Shown: one piece after another, positions 42,716 through 50,501 of the stretch
Layout: every line of letters begins with the position of its first letter
How positions within the stretch are numbered: the stretch's first letter is position 1
Assembly: GCF_019351435.1 (NCBI RefSeq)
Contig: NZ_JAHWYN010000016.1
Location: 1-64,000 of the forward strand
Origin: Flavobacterium taihuense
GTDB taxonomy: Bacteria > Bacteroidota > Bacteroidia > Flavobacteriales > Flavobacteriaceae
Direction of reading: 5' to 3'
Length of the DNA: 64,000 bases
Notes under the pieces: model-generated
What the model was told of the DNA's origin: nothing
The model's input: the letters and a program-made list of their open reading frames with translations, nothing else
Databases searched by the model: none
Translations under genes and position numbers: made by a program

Positions 42716-43462
42716 ATGAAAATATTAGTTTGCATCAGCCACGTTCCTGATACTACTTCAAAAATCAACTTCACTAACGGAGACGCTGATTTTGATACCA
42801 ATGGGGTTCAATATGTAATTAATCCAAATGACGAATTTGGTCTAACTCGTGCTATTTGGTTTCAAGAGCAACAAGGTGCTACAGTAACCGTGGTGAATGT
42901 TGGCGGACCGGATACAGAGCCCACTTTGAGAAAAGCATTGGCTATAGGAGCAAATGAAGCCATTCGTGTTAATGCAAATCCAACAGATGGTTTTTTTGTA
43001 GCCAAACAATTAGCCGAAGTAATTAAAAATGGAGGTTACGATGTTGTAATTGCTGGTAAAGAGTCATTAGATTATAATGGAGGTATGGTTCCTGGTATGA
43101 TTGCGGGTATTTTAGGATACAACTTCTTAAATTCCTGTACAGGGATTACTGTTGAAGGAACTAATGTAACTGCCGTTCGTGAAATAGACGGTGGAAAAGA
43201 AACAGTAAGTTCTTCATTGCCTATTATCATCGGAGGTCAAAAAGGAATTGTAGAGGAGAAAGATTTGCGTATTCCAAACATGAGAGGAATTATGACTGCC
43301 AGAACAAAAGTATTAACAATACTTGAGCCAGTTGATGCCGCCGTAAATACAAAAGCGGTTAAATTTGAAAAACCAGCTCCTAAATCGGCGGTTAAATTAA
43401 TTTCAGCTGATAATTTGGATGAATTAATCAATTTATTGCACAACGAAGCGAAAGTAATCTAG
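42716..43462 (+). CDS. etfB: Electron transfer flavoprotein, beta subunit
   Basis: 248 residues from MKILVCISHVPDTTSK; an upstream TTG at 42680 opens the same frame but is not needed. The AMP-binding region is VIAGKESLDYNGG. With EtfA it takes electrons from acyl-CoA dehydrogenases and passes them to the ETF-quinone oxidoreductase. It is followed by etfA after 75 bases, in the same direction. Confidence 0.93.
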   Translation: MKILVCISHVPDTTSKINFTNGDADFDTNGVQYVINPNDEFGLTRAIWFQEQQGATVTVVNVGGPDTEPTLRKALAIGANEAIRVNANPTDGFFVAKQLAEVIKNGGYDVVIAGKESLDYNGGMVPGMIAGILGYNFLNSCTGITVEGTNVTAVREIDGGKETVSSSLPIIIGGQKGIVEEKDLRIPNMRGIMTARTKVLTILEPVDAAVNTKAVKFEKPAPKSAVKLISADNLDELINLLHNEAKVI

Positions 43463-43537
43463 TAATCATTTTTTAGTGTTTAGTGTCAGTTTTTCAAATC
43501 TGAACTTTGAACTCTAAAATTTAAACTCATAAATCAC

Positions 43538-44506
43538 ATGTCAATATTAATATATGCAGAATCTGCAGAAGGAAAATTTAAAAAAGTAGCATTAGAATTA
43601 GCTTCTTATGCAAAAAAAGTAGCCGAATCATTAGGCACAACAGTTACTGCTGTGACTGTAAATGCAGTAGATGTTTCGGAATTGTCAAAATATGGCGTAG
43701 ACAAAGTCTTGAAAGTAAATAATGATAAATTAGCTGGCTTTACAGCCAAAGCTTATGCGGATGTTATTAAACAAGCCGCTCAAAAAGAAGCTACTAAAGT
43801 AGTTTTACTGTCTTCTACAACAGACAGTATTTACTTAGCTTCATTGGTAGCTGTAGCATTAGAGGCTGGTTATGCTTCAAATGTGGTTGGTTTACCAGTG
43901 AGTACTTCCCCTTTTCAAGTAAAAAGAACCGCTTTTTCAAACAAAGCTTTTAACATTACAGAAATTAGCACTGATGTAAAAGTGTTAGCTCTTGCCAAAA
44001 ACTCTTACGGTATTTTCGAAAGTGCTTCATCATTAACAGAAGAAGATTTTAATCCAACAATTGGTGATGCTGATTTTGGTGTAAAAGTAGTATCTGTAGA
44101 GAAAGTTTCAGGTAAAGTGTCTATTGCCGATGCTGATATTGTTGTTTCTGCAGGACGTGGCCTTAAAGGTCCTGAAAACTGGGGAATGATTGAAGAGTTA
44201 GCTTCTGTTCTTGGAGCAGCAACTGCTTGTTCAAAACCAGTTTCAGATTTAGGATGGAGACCTCACGGAGAACACGTAGGACAAACTGGTAAGCCAGTTG
44301 CTACCAATTTATACATTGCTATTGGAATCTCCGGAGCAATACAGCACATTGCAGGAATCAACTCTTCTAAAGTAAAAGTGGTTATCAATAGTGATCCGGA
44401 AGCTCCTTTCTTTAAAGTAGCCGACTATGGAATCGTAGGAGATGCATTCGAAATTGTACCACAATTAATAACTAAATTCAAAGCTTTTAAAGAGCAACAA
44501 TCATAG
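43538..44506 (+). CDS. etfA: Electron transfer flavoprotein, alpha subunit
   Basis: 322 residues. FAD-binding C-terminal signature: VSAGRGLKGPENWG (about 204-217), SKPVSDLGWRPHGEHVGQTG, and GISGAIQHIAGI. It forms the FAD-bearing dimer with EtfB. The end is followed by a good terminator, so etfBA is probably a two-gene operon. Confidence 0.94.
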   Translation: MSILIYAESAEGKFKKVALELASYAKKVAESLGTTVTAVTVNAVDVSELSKYGVDKVLKVNNDKLAGFTAKAYADVIKQAAQKEATKVVLLSSTTDSIYLASLVAVALEAGYASNVVGLPVSTSPFQVKRTAFSNKAFNITEISTDVKVLALAKNSYGIFESASSLTEEDFNPTIGDADFGVKVVSVEKVSGKVSIADADIVVSAGRGLKGPENWGMIEELASVLGAATACSKPVSDLGWRPHGEHVGQTGKPVATNLYIAIGISGAIQHIAGINSSKVKVVINSDPEAPFFKVADYGIVGDAFEIVPQLITKFKAFKEQQS

Positions 44507-44528
44507 ATATTTAATTTCTACTATAATT

Positions 44529-44577
44529 AGCTACCTAAAAATAAGATAATCGTATCTTTGCTTTAGGTAGCTTTTTT
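44529..44577 (+). terminator. Intrinsic terminator after etfA
   Basis: AGCTACCTAAA ... TTTAGGTAGCT with T-run, inner AGATA/TATCT stem, about 25 bases past the etfA stop. Confidence 0.85.
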
Positions 44578-44668
44578 GTTCGATAAATTTTGATTAAAAT
44601 TGCACTTTATTTGAACCAAAGAAAAAGACACAATTAATATAGTACATTGTACTTTCCATTATACAAAC

Positions 44669-45286
44669 ATGAGCTTAGTTAAATTATCCATAAAAGGAAT
44701 TTCATACAGTCAAACTCAAAATGGCGCTTATGCGTTAATCTTAAATGAGGTTGATGGGGAAAGAAAATTGCCTATCGTTATTGGGGCATTTGAAGCCCAA
44801 TCTATAGCAATTGCTTTAGAGAAAGAAATTAAACCACCACGCCCTTTAACTCATGATTTGTTCAAAAACTTTGCAGAACGATTTGATATTGTAGTAAAAC
44901 AAGTGATTATTCATAAGTTAGTAGATGGTGTTTTTTATTCCAGTATCATTTGCGAAAGAGACAAAATCGAAGAAATAATTGATGCCAGAACTTCTGACGC
45001 TATTGCTTTAGCCATTCGATTTAATGCACCTATTTTTACTTATAAAAACATATTAGACAAAGCGGGTATATATTTAAAAGCAAATCCTCTTGAATCAGAT
45101 ACGCCAAATGATATAGAAGATATTCTTTCAAATCCAGAAACTTTTGGTCAAACTGAGAGTAACGAATCTGGGAATACTTATTCTAATCATACGTTACAGG
45201 AATTGAATGAATTGTTGCAGCAAGCAGTAGAACATGAAGATTATGAAAAAGCAGCTAAAATTCGGGATGAAATTTCTAAGAGATAA
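44669..45286 (+). CDS. Bifunctional nuclease family protein with UVR motif
   Basis: 205 residues. The N-terminal part is the bifunctional nuclease/DUF151 fold (LPIVIGAFEAQSIAIALE, then RPLTHDLF). The C-terminal 35 residues, ELLQQAVEHEDYEKAAKIRD, form a UVR motif as in UvrB, ClpC and McsA. Plant BFN1-like proteins have RNase/DNase activity; a role in the bacterial cell is unclear. The domains are linked by an acidic low-complexity stretch. Confidence 0.85.
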   Translation: MSLVKLSIKGISYSQTQNGAYALILNEVDGERKLPIVIGAFEAQSIAIALEKEIKPPRPLTHDLFKNFAERFDIVVKQVIIHKLVDGVFYSSIICERDKIEEIIDARTSDAIALAIRFNAPIFTYKNILDKAGIYLKANPLESDTPNDIEDILSNPETFGQTESNESGNTYSNHTLQELNELLQQAVEHEDYEKAAKIRDEISKR

Positions 45287-45361
45287 TCATAATGTTTAAC
45301 TGTTGATTTGTTTAATCAGTAAATCGATAAGCAAATCAGCGATTAGCCAAATCAAGAAAAA

Positions 45362-46213
45362 ATGAAGCAATACTTAGACTTAGTACAACATGTTATGAAT
45401 AACGGTTGTCAAAAAGGAGATCGCACCGGAACTGGGACAAAAAGTGTATTTGGTCATCAAATGCGATTTGATTTAAGTGAAGGGTTTCCGATGGTAACAA
45501 CCAAAAAACTACACCTTAAATCCATTATATACGAATTACTTTGGTTTCTTAAAGGCGATACCAATATCAAGTACCTTCAGGAGAACGGAGTAAAAATCTG
45601 GGACGCTTGGGCGGATAGTAATGGTGATTTAGGCCCCGTTTACGGCCACCAGTGGCGTAATTGGAACAGTGAGGAGATTGACCAAATTTCGGAACTTATT
45701 ACCGAATTAAAAACAAACCCAAATAGCCGAAGAATGCTGGTTTCAGCATGGAATCCATCTGTATTGCCAGATACTTCTAAGTCATTTGAGGAAAATGTTG
45801 CCAATAATAAAGCAGCCTTACCTCCTTGCCATGCCTTTTTTCAGTTCTATGTAGCTTCTCCTGATGAATCCAAAGGAGAAAGCAAAGGAAAACTTTCCTG
45901 TCAGTTGTATCAACGCAGTGCCGATATTTTTTTAGGAGTTCCCTTTAATATAGCATCATACGCTTTGTTGACGATGATGATTGCGCAAGTTTGTGACCTT
46001 GATGTTGGTGAATTTATCCACACATTTGGGGACGCACACATTTACAACAATCATTTTGAGCAACTCGAATTGCAATTGACTCGTGAGCCAAAACCATTGC
46101 CAAAAATGATTTTAAATCCCAATATAAAAAACATCTTCGATTTTGATTTTGATGATTTTACACTAATTGGGTATGAGCCACATGCCTCAATCAAAGGAAA
46201 TGTAGCCGTTTGA
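45362..46213 (+). CDS. thyA: Thymidylate synthase
   Basis: 283 residues, slightly longer than E. coli ThyA (264) because of an insertion ASPDESKGESKGKL near 190. The catalytic Cys is in LPPCHAFFQFYV. QYLDLVQHVMNNGCQKGDRTGTGT at the start and SCQLYQRSADIFLGVPFNIA bind dUMP. It makes dTMP from dUMP with methylene-THF; the dihydrofolate reductase gene 920 bases downstream would regenerate the folate. Confidence 0.95.
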   Translation: MKQYLDLVQHVMNNGCQKGDRTGTGTKSVFGHQMRFDLSEGFPMVTTKKLHLKSIIYELLWFLKGDTNIKYLQENGVKIWDAWADSNGDLGPVYGHQWRNWNSEEIDQISELITELKTNPNSRRMLVSAWNPSVLPDTSKSFEENVANNKAALPPCHAFFQFYVASPDESKGESKGKLSCQLYQRSADIFLGVPFNIASYALLTMMIAQVCDLDVGEFIHTFGDAHIYNNHFEQLELQLTREPKPLPKMILNPNIKNIFDFDFDDFTLIGYEPHASIKGNVAV

Positions 46214-46222
46214 TAAAATGAT

Positions 46223-46252
46223 AAAAAAATCCGCTTTTAGGCGGATTTTTTT
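46223..46252 (+). terminator. Intrinsic terminator after thyA
   Basis: AAAAAATCCGC-TTTTAG-GCGGATTTTTTT, ten bases past the thyA stop. Also suits the converging gene. Confidence 0.88.
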
Positions 46253-46261
46253 AATATACTG

Positions 46262-46558
46262 CTACACTACTAATACACTGTTTTCGGTTCCTGCAAAATC
46301 ATTCCATTTGAATGAATCAGCTTCTGGCTCATTTACATACGCTCCGTCTATCACATATTTGAACTCGTAGGCTGAATCTTTGCCTAAATCGAAAGTTCCT
46401 TTAAAAGTGCCATTTTTTAATTTGCTTAAAGAGCCCTCTTCTATTTTCCAATTGTTAAAGTCACCAATTACAGCTACTTTACTTGCCTCTTTTGCTTCTA
46501 CAGAAAATGTAACCTTACAAACGGGCTTAGTTTTTATGAATTGCTTTTTTATAGACAT
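46262..46558 (-). CDS. Small isoamylase early-set (CBM48-like) protein
   Basis: 98 residues from MSIKKQFIKTK; the open frame upstream to 46741 is rejected because it has poor composition. The pattern VTFSVEAKEASKVAVIGDFN, WKIEEGSL and YEFKYVIDGAYV matches the CBM48/AMPK-beta-like immunoglobulin fold that binds glycogen. The protein is only this domain and may regulate or target glycogen enzymes. Cytoplasmic. None of its neighbours is a glycogen gene. Confidence 0.78.
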   Translation of the reverse strand: MSIKKQFIKTKPVCKVTFSVEAKEASKVAVIGDFNNWKIEEGSLSKLKNGTFKGTFDLGKDSAYEFKYVIDGAYVNEPEADSFKWNDFAGTENSVLVV

Positions 46559-46792
46559 AACTATTTCATTTTTAAAGTTGTAACAAAGTAAATGAAATAA
46601 TTTGAAGTTTGCACATGGGGCTTGATTTTTAGTATAATAGCAAAAAAAATACTCCTTTTTTACTTTATAAAAGAAATTGCATCGTTTAAATTTTAATTTC
46701 AAATTAAGAAAACGATTTCTTATTAAATATTCAACAATCAAAACCGCGACTTTTAAAAATTAATTTTACCTTTATGAGCAAAATTGTACATC

Positions 46793-47125
46793 ATGGAAAA
46801 AGAATTACACGAACAATATGAATATGCCAGAAACCGCATAAAACAAAAAAAAAGGCTGTATTACCATTTTGTCTTTTTTATGTTGGTCAGTATTTTTTTG
46901 GTTGCAGCAGCTTATTTTTTTGATAATGGATTAAACATACATTGGTGTATTTGGGGGATTACTTTATGGTTGTTCTTTTTTGTTTTGCATTTCATAAAAG
47001 TTTTTATAACGGATCGTTTTATGAATAAAAATTGGGAGAGAGATCAAATTGACCGACTGGTCGCTTTGCAGCAAAAGAAAATAGCTCAATTAGAATCCAA
47101 AATAGAGGAAAATAATTCAAAATAA
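46793..47125 (+). CDS. 2TM domain-containing membrane protein
   Basis: 110 residues from MEKELHEQYEYAR. Two membrane segments at about 24-44 and 50-72 (FVFFMLVSIFLVAAAYFF, WCIWGITLWLFFFVLHF), a basic loop, and a C-terminal amphipathic helix. This is the Bacteroidota '2TM domain' family, found next to histidine kinases of the LytS type or alone. Its role is unknown. It precedes folA by 11 bases in the same direction, so probably shares a transcript. Confidence 0.8.
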   Translation: MEKELHEQYEYARNRIKQKKRLYYHFVFFMLVSIFLVAAAYFFDNGLNIHWCIWGITLWLFFFVLHFIKVFITDRFMNKNWERDQIDRLVALQQKKIAQLESKIEENNSK

Positions 47126-47136
47126 ATTTCAGAAAT

Positions 47137-47619
47137 ATGATAATTATGATTGCTGCTGTAGCAGAAAACAACGCACTAGGAAAAAACAATGCACTCGTCT
47201 GGCATCTGCCTAATGATTTTAAGAGATTCAAAACCTTAACTACAGGCCATCATATAATAATGGGAAGAAAAACATTTGAAAGTTTCCCTAAACCGCTTCC
47301 AAACAGGGTTCATGTTGTTATAACTAGGCAGAAAGATTACACTCCTGAAGGGTGCATAGTTGTGGATAGCATCGAAAAGGCGATAGCTATTTGTCCAGAG
47401 AATGAAACTTCGTTTATTATTGGTGGCGGAGAGATTTATAATTTGGGACTTCCGTTCGCGGATCAACTTGAAATAACGAGAGTGCATCACAGTTTTGAGG
47501 CCGATGCTTTTTTTCCAGAAATCAGTTCCCATGATTGGAAAGAAATTCAAACTGAATTTAACCCGATAGACGACAAACATCTATTTGCTTATACGTATCA
47601 AACTTTTACTAAAGTATAA
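47137..47619 (+). CDS. folA: Dihydrofolate reductase
   Basis: 160 residues, normal DHFR size. MIIMIAAVAENNALGKNN, WHLPNDFKRFK, GRKTFESFPK and IIGGGEIYNLGL are the expected motifs. It reduces dihydrofolate to tetrahydrofolate with NADPH. It completes the cycle with thyA, both on the plus strand. A terminator follows at 47656-47689. Confidence 0.95.
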   Translation: MIIMIAAVAENNALGKNNALVWHLPNDFKRFKTLTTGHHIIMGRKTFESFPKPLPNRVHVVITRQKDYTPEGCIVVDSIEKAIAICPENETSFIIGGGEIYNLGLPFADQLEITRVHHSFEADAFFPEISSHDWKEIQTEFNPIDDKHLFAYTYQTFTKV

Positions 47620-47655
47620 AGGTTTTGATATTTTAATAGCAAGATAATATTACGC

Positions 47656-47689
47656 AAAAAAGCATCCTAATCTTTAGGATGCTTTTTTT
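47656..47689. terminator. Bidirectional terminator after folA
   Basis: AAAAAAGCATCCTAA-TCT-TTAGGATGCTTTTTTT; T-runs on both sides, between converging genes. Confidence 0.88.
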
Positions 47690-47708
47690 AAATGATTAGC
47701 GGAATGAC

Positions 47709-48026
47709 CTATTCCTGTACTAAGATTTGATAACATAATATACAAATCACAAATATCAATATTATCCCAGATATGAAGACAATATAATTTGATAATCTTT
47801 GAGAGTACAACTCAAAAAAGCCTTTAGTACCAAATACCACGAAGGTACTAAAGGCAAAGAAAATTAAAATTTCCAAAAACAAATTTAATCCTAAGAACGT
47901 ATTTTGCGCTTTTAACATAATACTGCCATTGCTGACCGTACCGTCAAAACATAATACAAGAACAAATGAGATAAATAGCGCAAGAATCATCCATTTGCTT
48001 TGGGCCATTAATTCCCGTCTAATCAT
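47709..48026 (-). CDS. Small integral membrane protein, unknown
   Basis: 105 residues, not recognised. Three hydrophobic segments: WMILALFISFVLVLCF, LNLFLEILIFFAFSTFVVFG and YIVFISGIILIFVICILCY. The start MIRRELMAQSK is positively charged. It could also be a two- or three-pass regulator. It converges with folA and stands alone. Confidence 0.6.
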   Translation of the reverse strand: MIRRELMAQSKWMILALFISFVLVLCFDGTVSNGSIMLKAQNTFLGLNLFLEILIFFAFSTFVVFGTKGFFELYSQRLSNYIVFISGIILIFVICILCYQILVQE

Positions 48027-48245
48027 TTAAAAAATATTTAAATTTTAAAGTACAAACATCAGTAATAAAAACAGTTTTCACAATACCCACTTTTAGTGAT
48101 ATTTCAATTATTTTCCTTTTTTTTTAAATCAGACTATAATTGCGAAATGTTTTACAAAAATCAACATATAAAATAAAATAGTATCCAATCCAAAAAACAC
48201 ATTTATAGTTTATGCAGTTTGTTTATATTTGTACAAATTAAAAAA

Positions 48246-48983
48246 ATGCCGAAAGAAATCACGCCTTATAAAAATTCCACACTTAGTAAAAAAGAGCAAG
48301 TTGCAAAAATGTTTGACACCATTTCTGGAAATTATGACAGTCTGAATCGTGTCATCTCATTTGGAATAGATGTTAAATGGAGAAAGAAAGTATTGCAATT
48401 GGTTGCCAAAACCAACCCTGAAAACATTCTAGATATTGCAACGGGCACTGGAGATCTGGCAATTTTATTGGCACAAACTAAAGCGAAAAAAATAATTGGG
48501 TTGGATATTTCCGCTGGAATGCTTGAGATAGGCGAAAAAAAAATTGAGGCAAGACACCTTTCCCAAACTATTGAAATGGTCTTGGCAGACTCTGAGAATA
48601 TGCCTTTTGAAGATAATTTTTTTGATGCTATAACCGTAGCATTCGGAGTAAGAAATTTTGAACATCTTGAAAAAGGGCTTTCTGAAATTTTGAGAGTATT
48701 AAAACCGAATGGGATTTTTGTTATTTTAGAAACCTCTGTGCCGGATAAAACCCCATACAAACAAGGGTACAATTTTTACAGCAAAAATATTCTACCAATG
48801 ATAGGAAAGCTATTTTCAAAGGACGATGTAGCTTATGGTTATTTGTCTGAATCAGCTGCTTCTTTTCCTTATGGGGAAGCCTTGAACAATATTTTACGAA
48901 AAACTGGGTTTATAAATGTAGAGGCTTTACCGCAAACCTTTGGCGTAGCCACGATTTACACTGCCTCCAAAAAACAATACTGA
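48246..48983 (+). CDS. menG: Demethylmenaquinone methyltransferase
   Basis: 245 residues from MPKEITPYKNSTLSKKEQVA; the ORF opens nine codons earlier. UbiE/MenG motifs: MFDTISGNYDSLNR and DIATGTGDLAILLAQ (SAM site), GLDISAGML, and FGVRNFEHL. It methylates demethylmenaquinone to menaquinone, the usual respiratory quinone of Bacteroidota. TATATTTG at 48224-48231 fits a -7 element, with no clear TTG. porT follows after 17 bases, a conserved neighbour pair in this phylum. Confidence 0.92.
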   Translation: MPKEITPYKNSTLSKKEQVAKMFDTISGNYDSLNRVISFGIDVKWRKKVLQLVAKTNPENILDIATGTGDLAILLAQTKAKKIIGLDISAGMLEIGEKKIEARHLSQTIEMVLADSENMPFEDNFFDAITVAFGVRNFEHLEKGLSEILRVLKPNGIFVILETSVPDKTPYKQGYNFYSKNILPMIGKLFSKDDVAYGYLSESAASFPYGEALNNILRKTGFINVEALPQTFGVATIYTASKKQY

Positions 48984-49000
48984 AAACATTCGGCATAAAT

Positions 49001-49711
49001 ATGAAAAAAGTAATTGTATTAATTCTATTGAGTATTGCCACAAAAGGGAACGCACAATCAAAAGGAATTTTCAGTAAGGATCCTATCATAAACCTAGAAA
49101 ATTGGCAAAAGAAAAAACTGTATTTTGGTTTTTTTTTAGGATTTAACTCTTATGATTTCAAAATTGATTACAAAACCGTAGGGCCTGATATACAAATAGA
49201 CAACACAACTGGTTTCAATGTAGGGCTAGTAACCAACTTTAGAGTACAAGAATATTTAGATCTCCGTTTTGAACCTGGTCTTTATTATTCAGACAGAACG
49301 TTGCATTACCCTCCTAACACTAGTTTTAATTCTTCTAGTGATGCAATAAGAGAAATAAACAGTACTTATATTAATTTTCCATTATTGTTGAAATTTTCTT
49401 CACTTAGAACTGGAAATGTTCGCCCTTATTTACTGGGAGGGGTGTCGGCTAATCTAAATTTATCGAGTAATGCAAAGTCCTTGGATGACAATCTGGAAGA
49501 ACGATTTCGGGTAAAAACATGGACGACTAACTACGAGTTGGGTTTTGGGATTGATATTTTTTCAGAATACTTTATATTCTCACCTTCTATAAGAGGTCAA
49601 TTTGGCATTTCTGATGAATTAATTCGGGATAAAGACCCTAACAGCCCTTGGACAGGAAATATCGAATCGATGAAATCGAGAGGTTTTTTAATTAACTTCA
49701 CCTTCCATTAG
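49001..49711 (+). CDS. porT: PorT/SprT-type outer-membrane protein, type IX secretion
   Basis: 236 residues. Signal peptide MKKVIVLILLSIATKGNAQS, then alternating strands of a small barrel (KLYFGFFLGFNSYDFKID, RFEPGLYYSDRTLHYPP) ending in IESMKSRGFLINFTFH with a terminal aromatic. The fit and the position behind menG agree with PorT (SprT in F. johnsoniae), an essential outer-membrane component of the type IX secretion and gliding machinery. The function follows from family and context; the motor or core genes are not in the window. Confidence 0.85.
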   Translation: MKKVIVLILLSIATKGNAQSKGIFSKDPIINLENWQKKKLYFGFFLGFNSYDFKIDYKTVGPDIQIDNTTGFNVGLVTNFRVQEYLDLRFEPGLYYSDRTLHYPPNTSFNSSSDAIREINSTYINFPLLLKFSSLRTGNVRPYLLGGVSANLNLSSNAKSLDDNLEERFRVKTWTTNYELGFGIDIFSEYFIFSPSIRGQFGISDELIRDKDPNSPWTGNIESMKSRGFLINFTFH

Positions 49712-49725
49712 AGAGAAAATCATAT

Positions 49726-50454
49726 TTAATTTAACCTTCTAAATTCACTTAAAACAATAGATGTCGCTGTAGCTACGTTTAAACTTTCGGTAATTTGGAG
49801 CTCTCCAAAACGCGGAATGGCAAGTCTTTTTGTAATTAAATTTTCGATACTTTCAGAAATTCCGTTAGCTTCATTCCCCATGATGATAATTCCTTCTTGA
49901 GGCAGATTCATTTTATAAATATTTTCTCCATCCATAAACGTTCCAAAAACGGGTAATGAAGTATTCGAAATAAAGTCGTTTAAATCAATATAATTTACAT
50001 TTACTCTTGCAATTGAACCCATTGTAGCTTGAACTACTTTTGGATTGTAGATATCGACTGTTTCTTTGGAACAAACTAATTGTTGAATTCCAAACCAGTC
50101 ACACAGTCGCAGTATGGTTCCCAAATTACCTGGGTCTCTTATAGAATCTAATGCTAGAATTAAGCCCGATTCGATGATTTTGCTTTCCAACGGGATTCTG
50201 AATACCGCCAAACAAGTATTAGGCGTAGCCAAAGCACTAATTTTATTTAATTCATTTTCGGAAATAATACTTTTTTTATTAGCAGTAATTTCATTAAAAT
50301 CTTCTTTGGTTGTATAAAGATGCTCCAACTCAAAATTTGATTTTACTAATTCTTGAATTACTTTTACGCCTTCGGCAAAAAACAATTGATTCCCAAAACG
50401 ATGTTTTTTTTGGTGCAAACCTGATATAAGCTTTATTTGGTTTTTACTAAGCAT
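49726..50454 (-). CDS. TrmH-family RNA 2'-O-methyltransferase
   Basis: 242 residues. SPOUT motifs: LDSIRDPGNLGTILRLCDWF (motif 1), IIMGNEANGIS (motif 2) and IPRFGELQITESLNVATATS (motif 3, the knot). Methylates ribose in rRNA or tRNA; target not readable. The small substrate-binding N-terminal domain (LISGLHQKKHRFGNQ) is present. Divergently transcribed from tamL with 47 bases between. Confidence 0.9.
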   Translation of the reverse strand: MLSKNQIKLISGLHQKKHRFGNQLFFAEGVKVIQELVKSNFELEHLYTTKEDFNEITANKKSIISENELNKISALATPNTCLAVFRIPLESKIIESGLILALDSIRDPGNLGTILRLCDWFGIQQLVCSKETVDIYNPKVVQATMGSIARVNVNYIDLNDFISNTSLPVFGTFMDGENIYKMNLPQEGIIIMGNEANGISESIENLITKRLAIPRFGELQITESLNVATATSIVLSEFRRLN

Positions 50455-50501
50455 AAAAAAAATGTACTTTTGATTTAATATTTCACAACAAGAACTCCCA
50501 G

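Noticed and set aside
46559..46741. Upstream extension of the CBM48-like gene
   Set aside because: Residue composition is poor (many Phe, Tyr, Lys), and the family starts at MSIKKQF.
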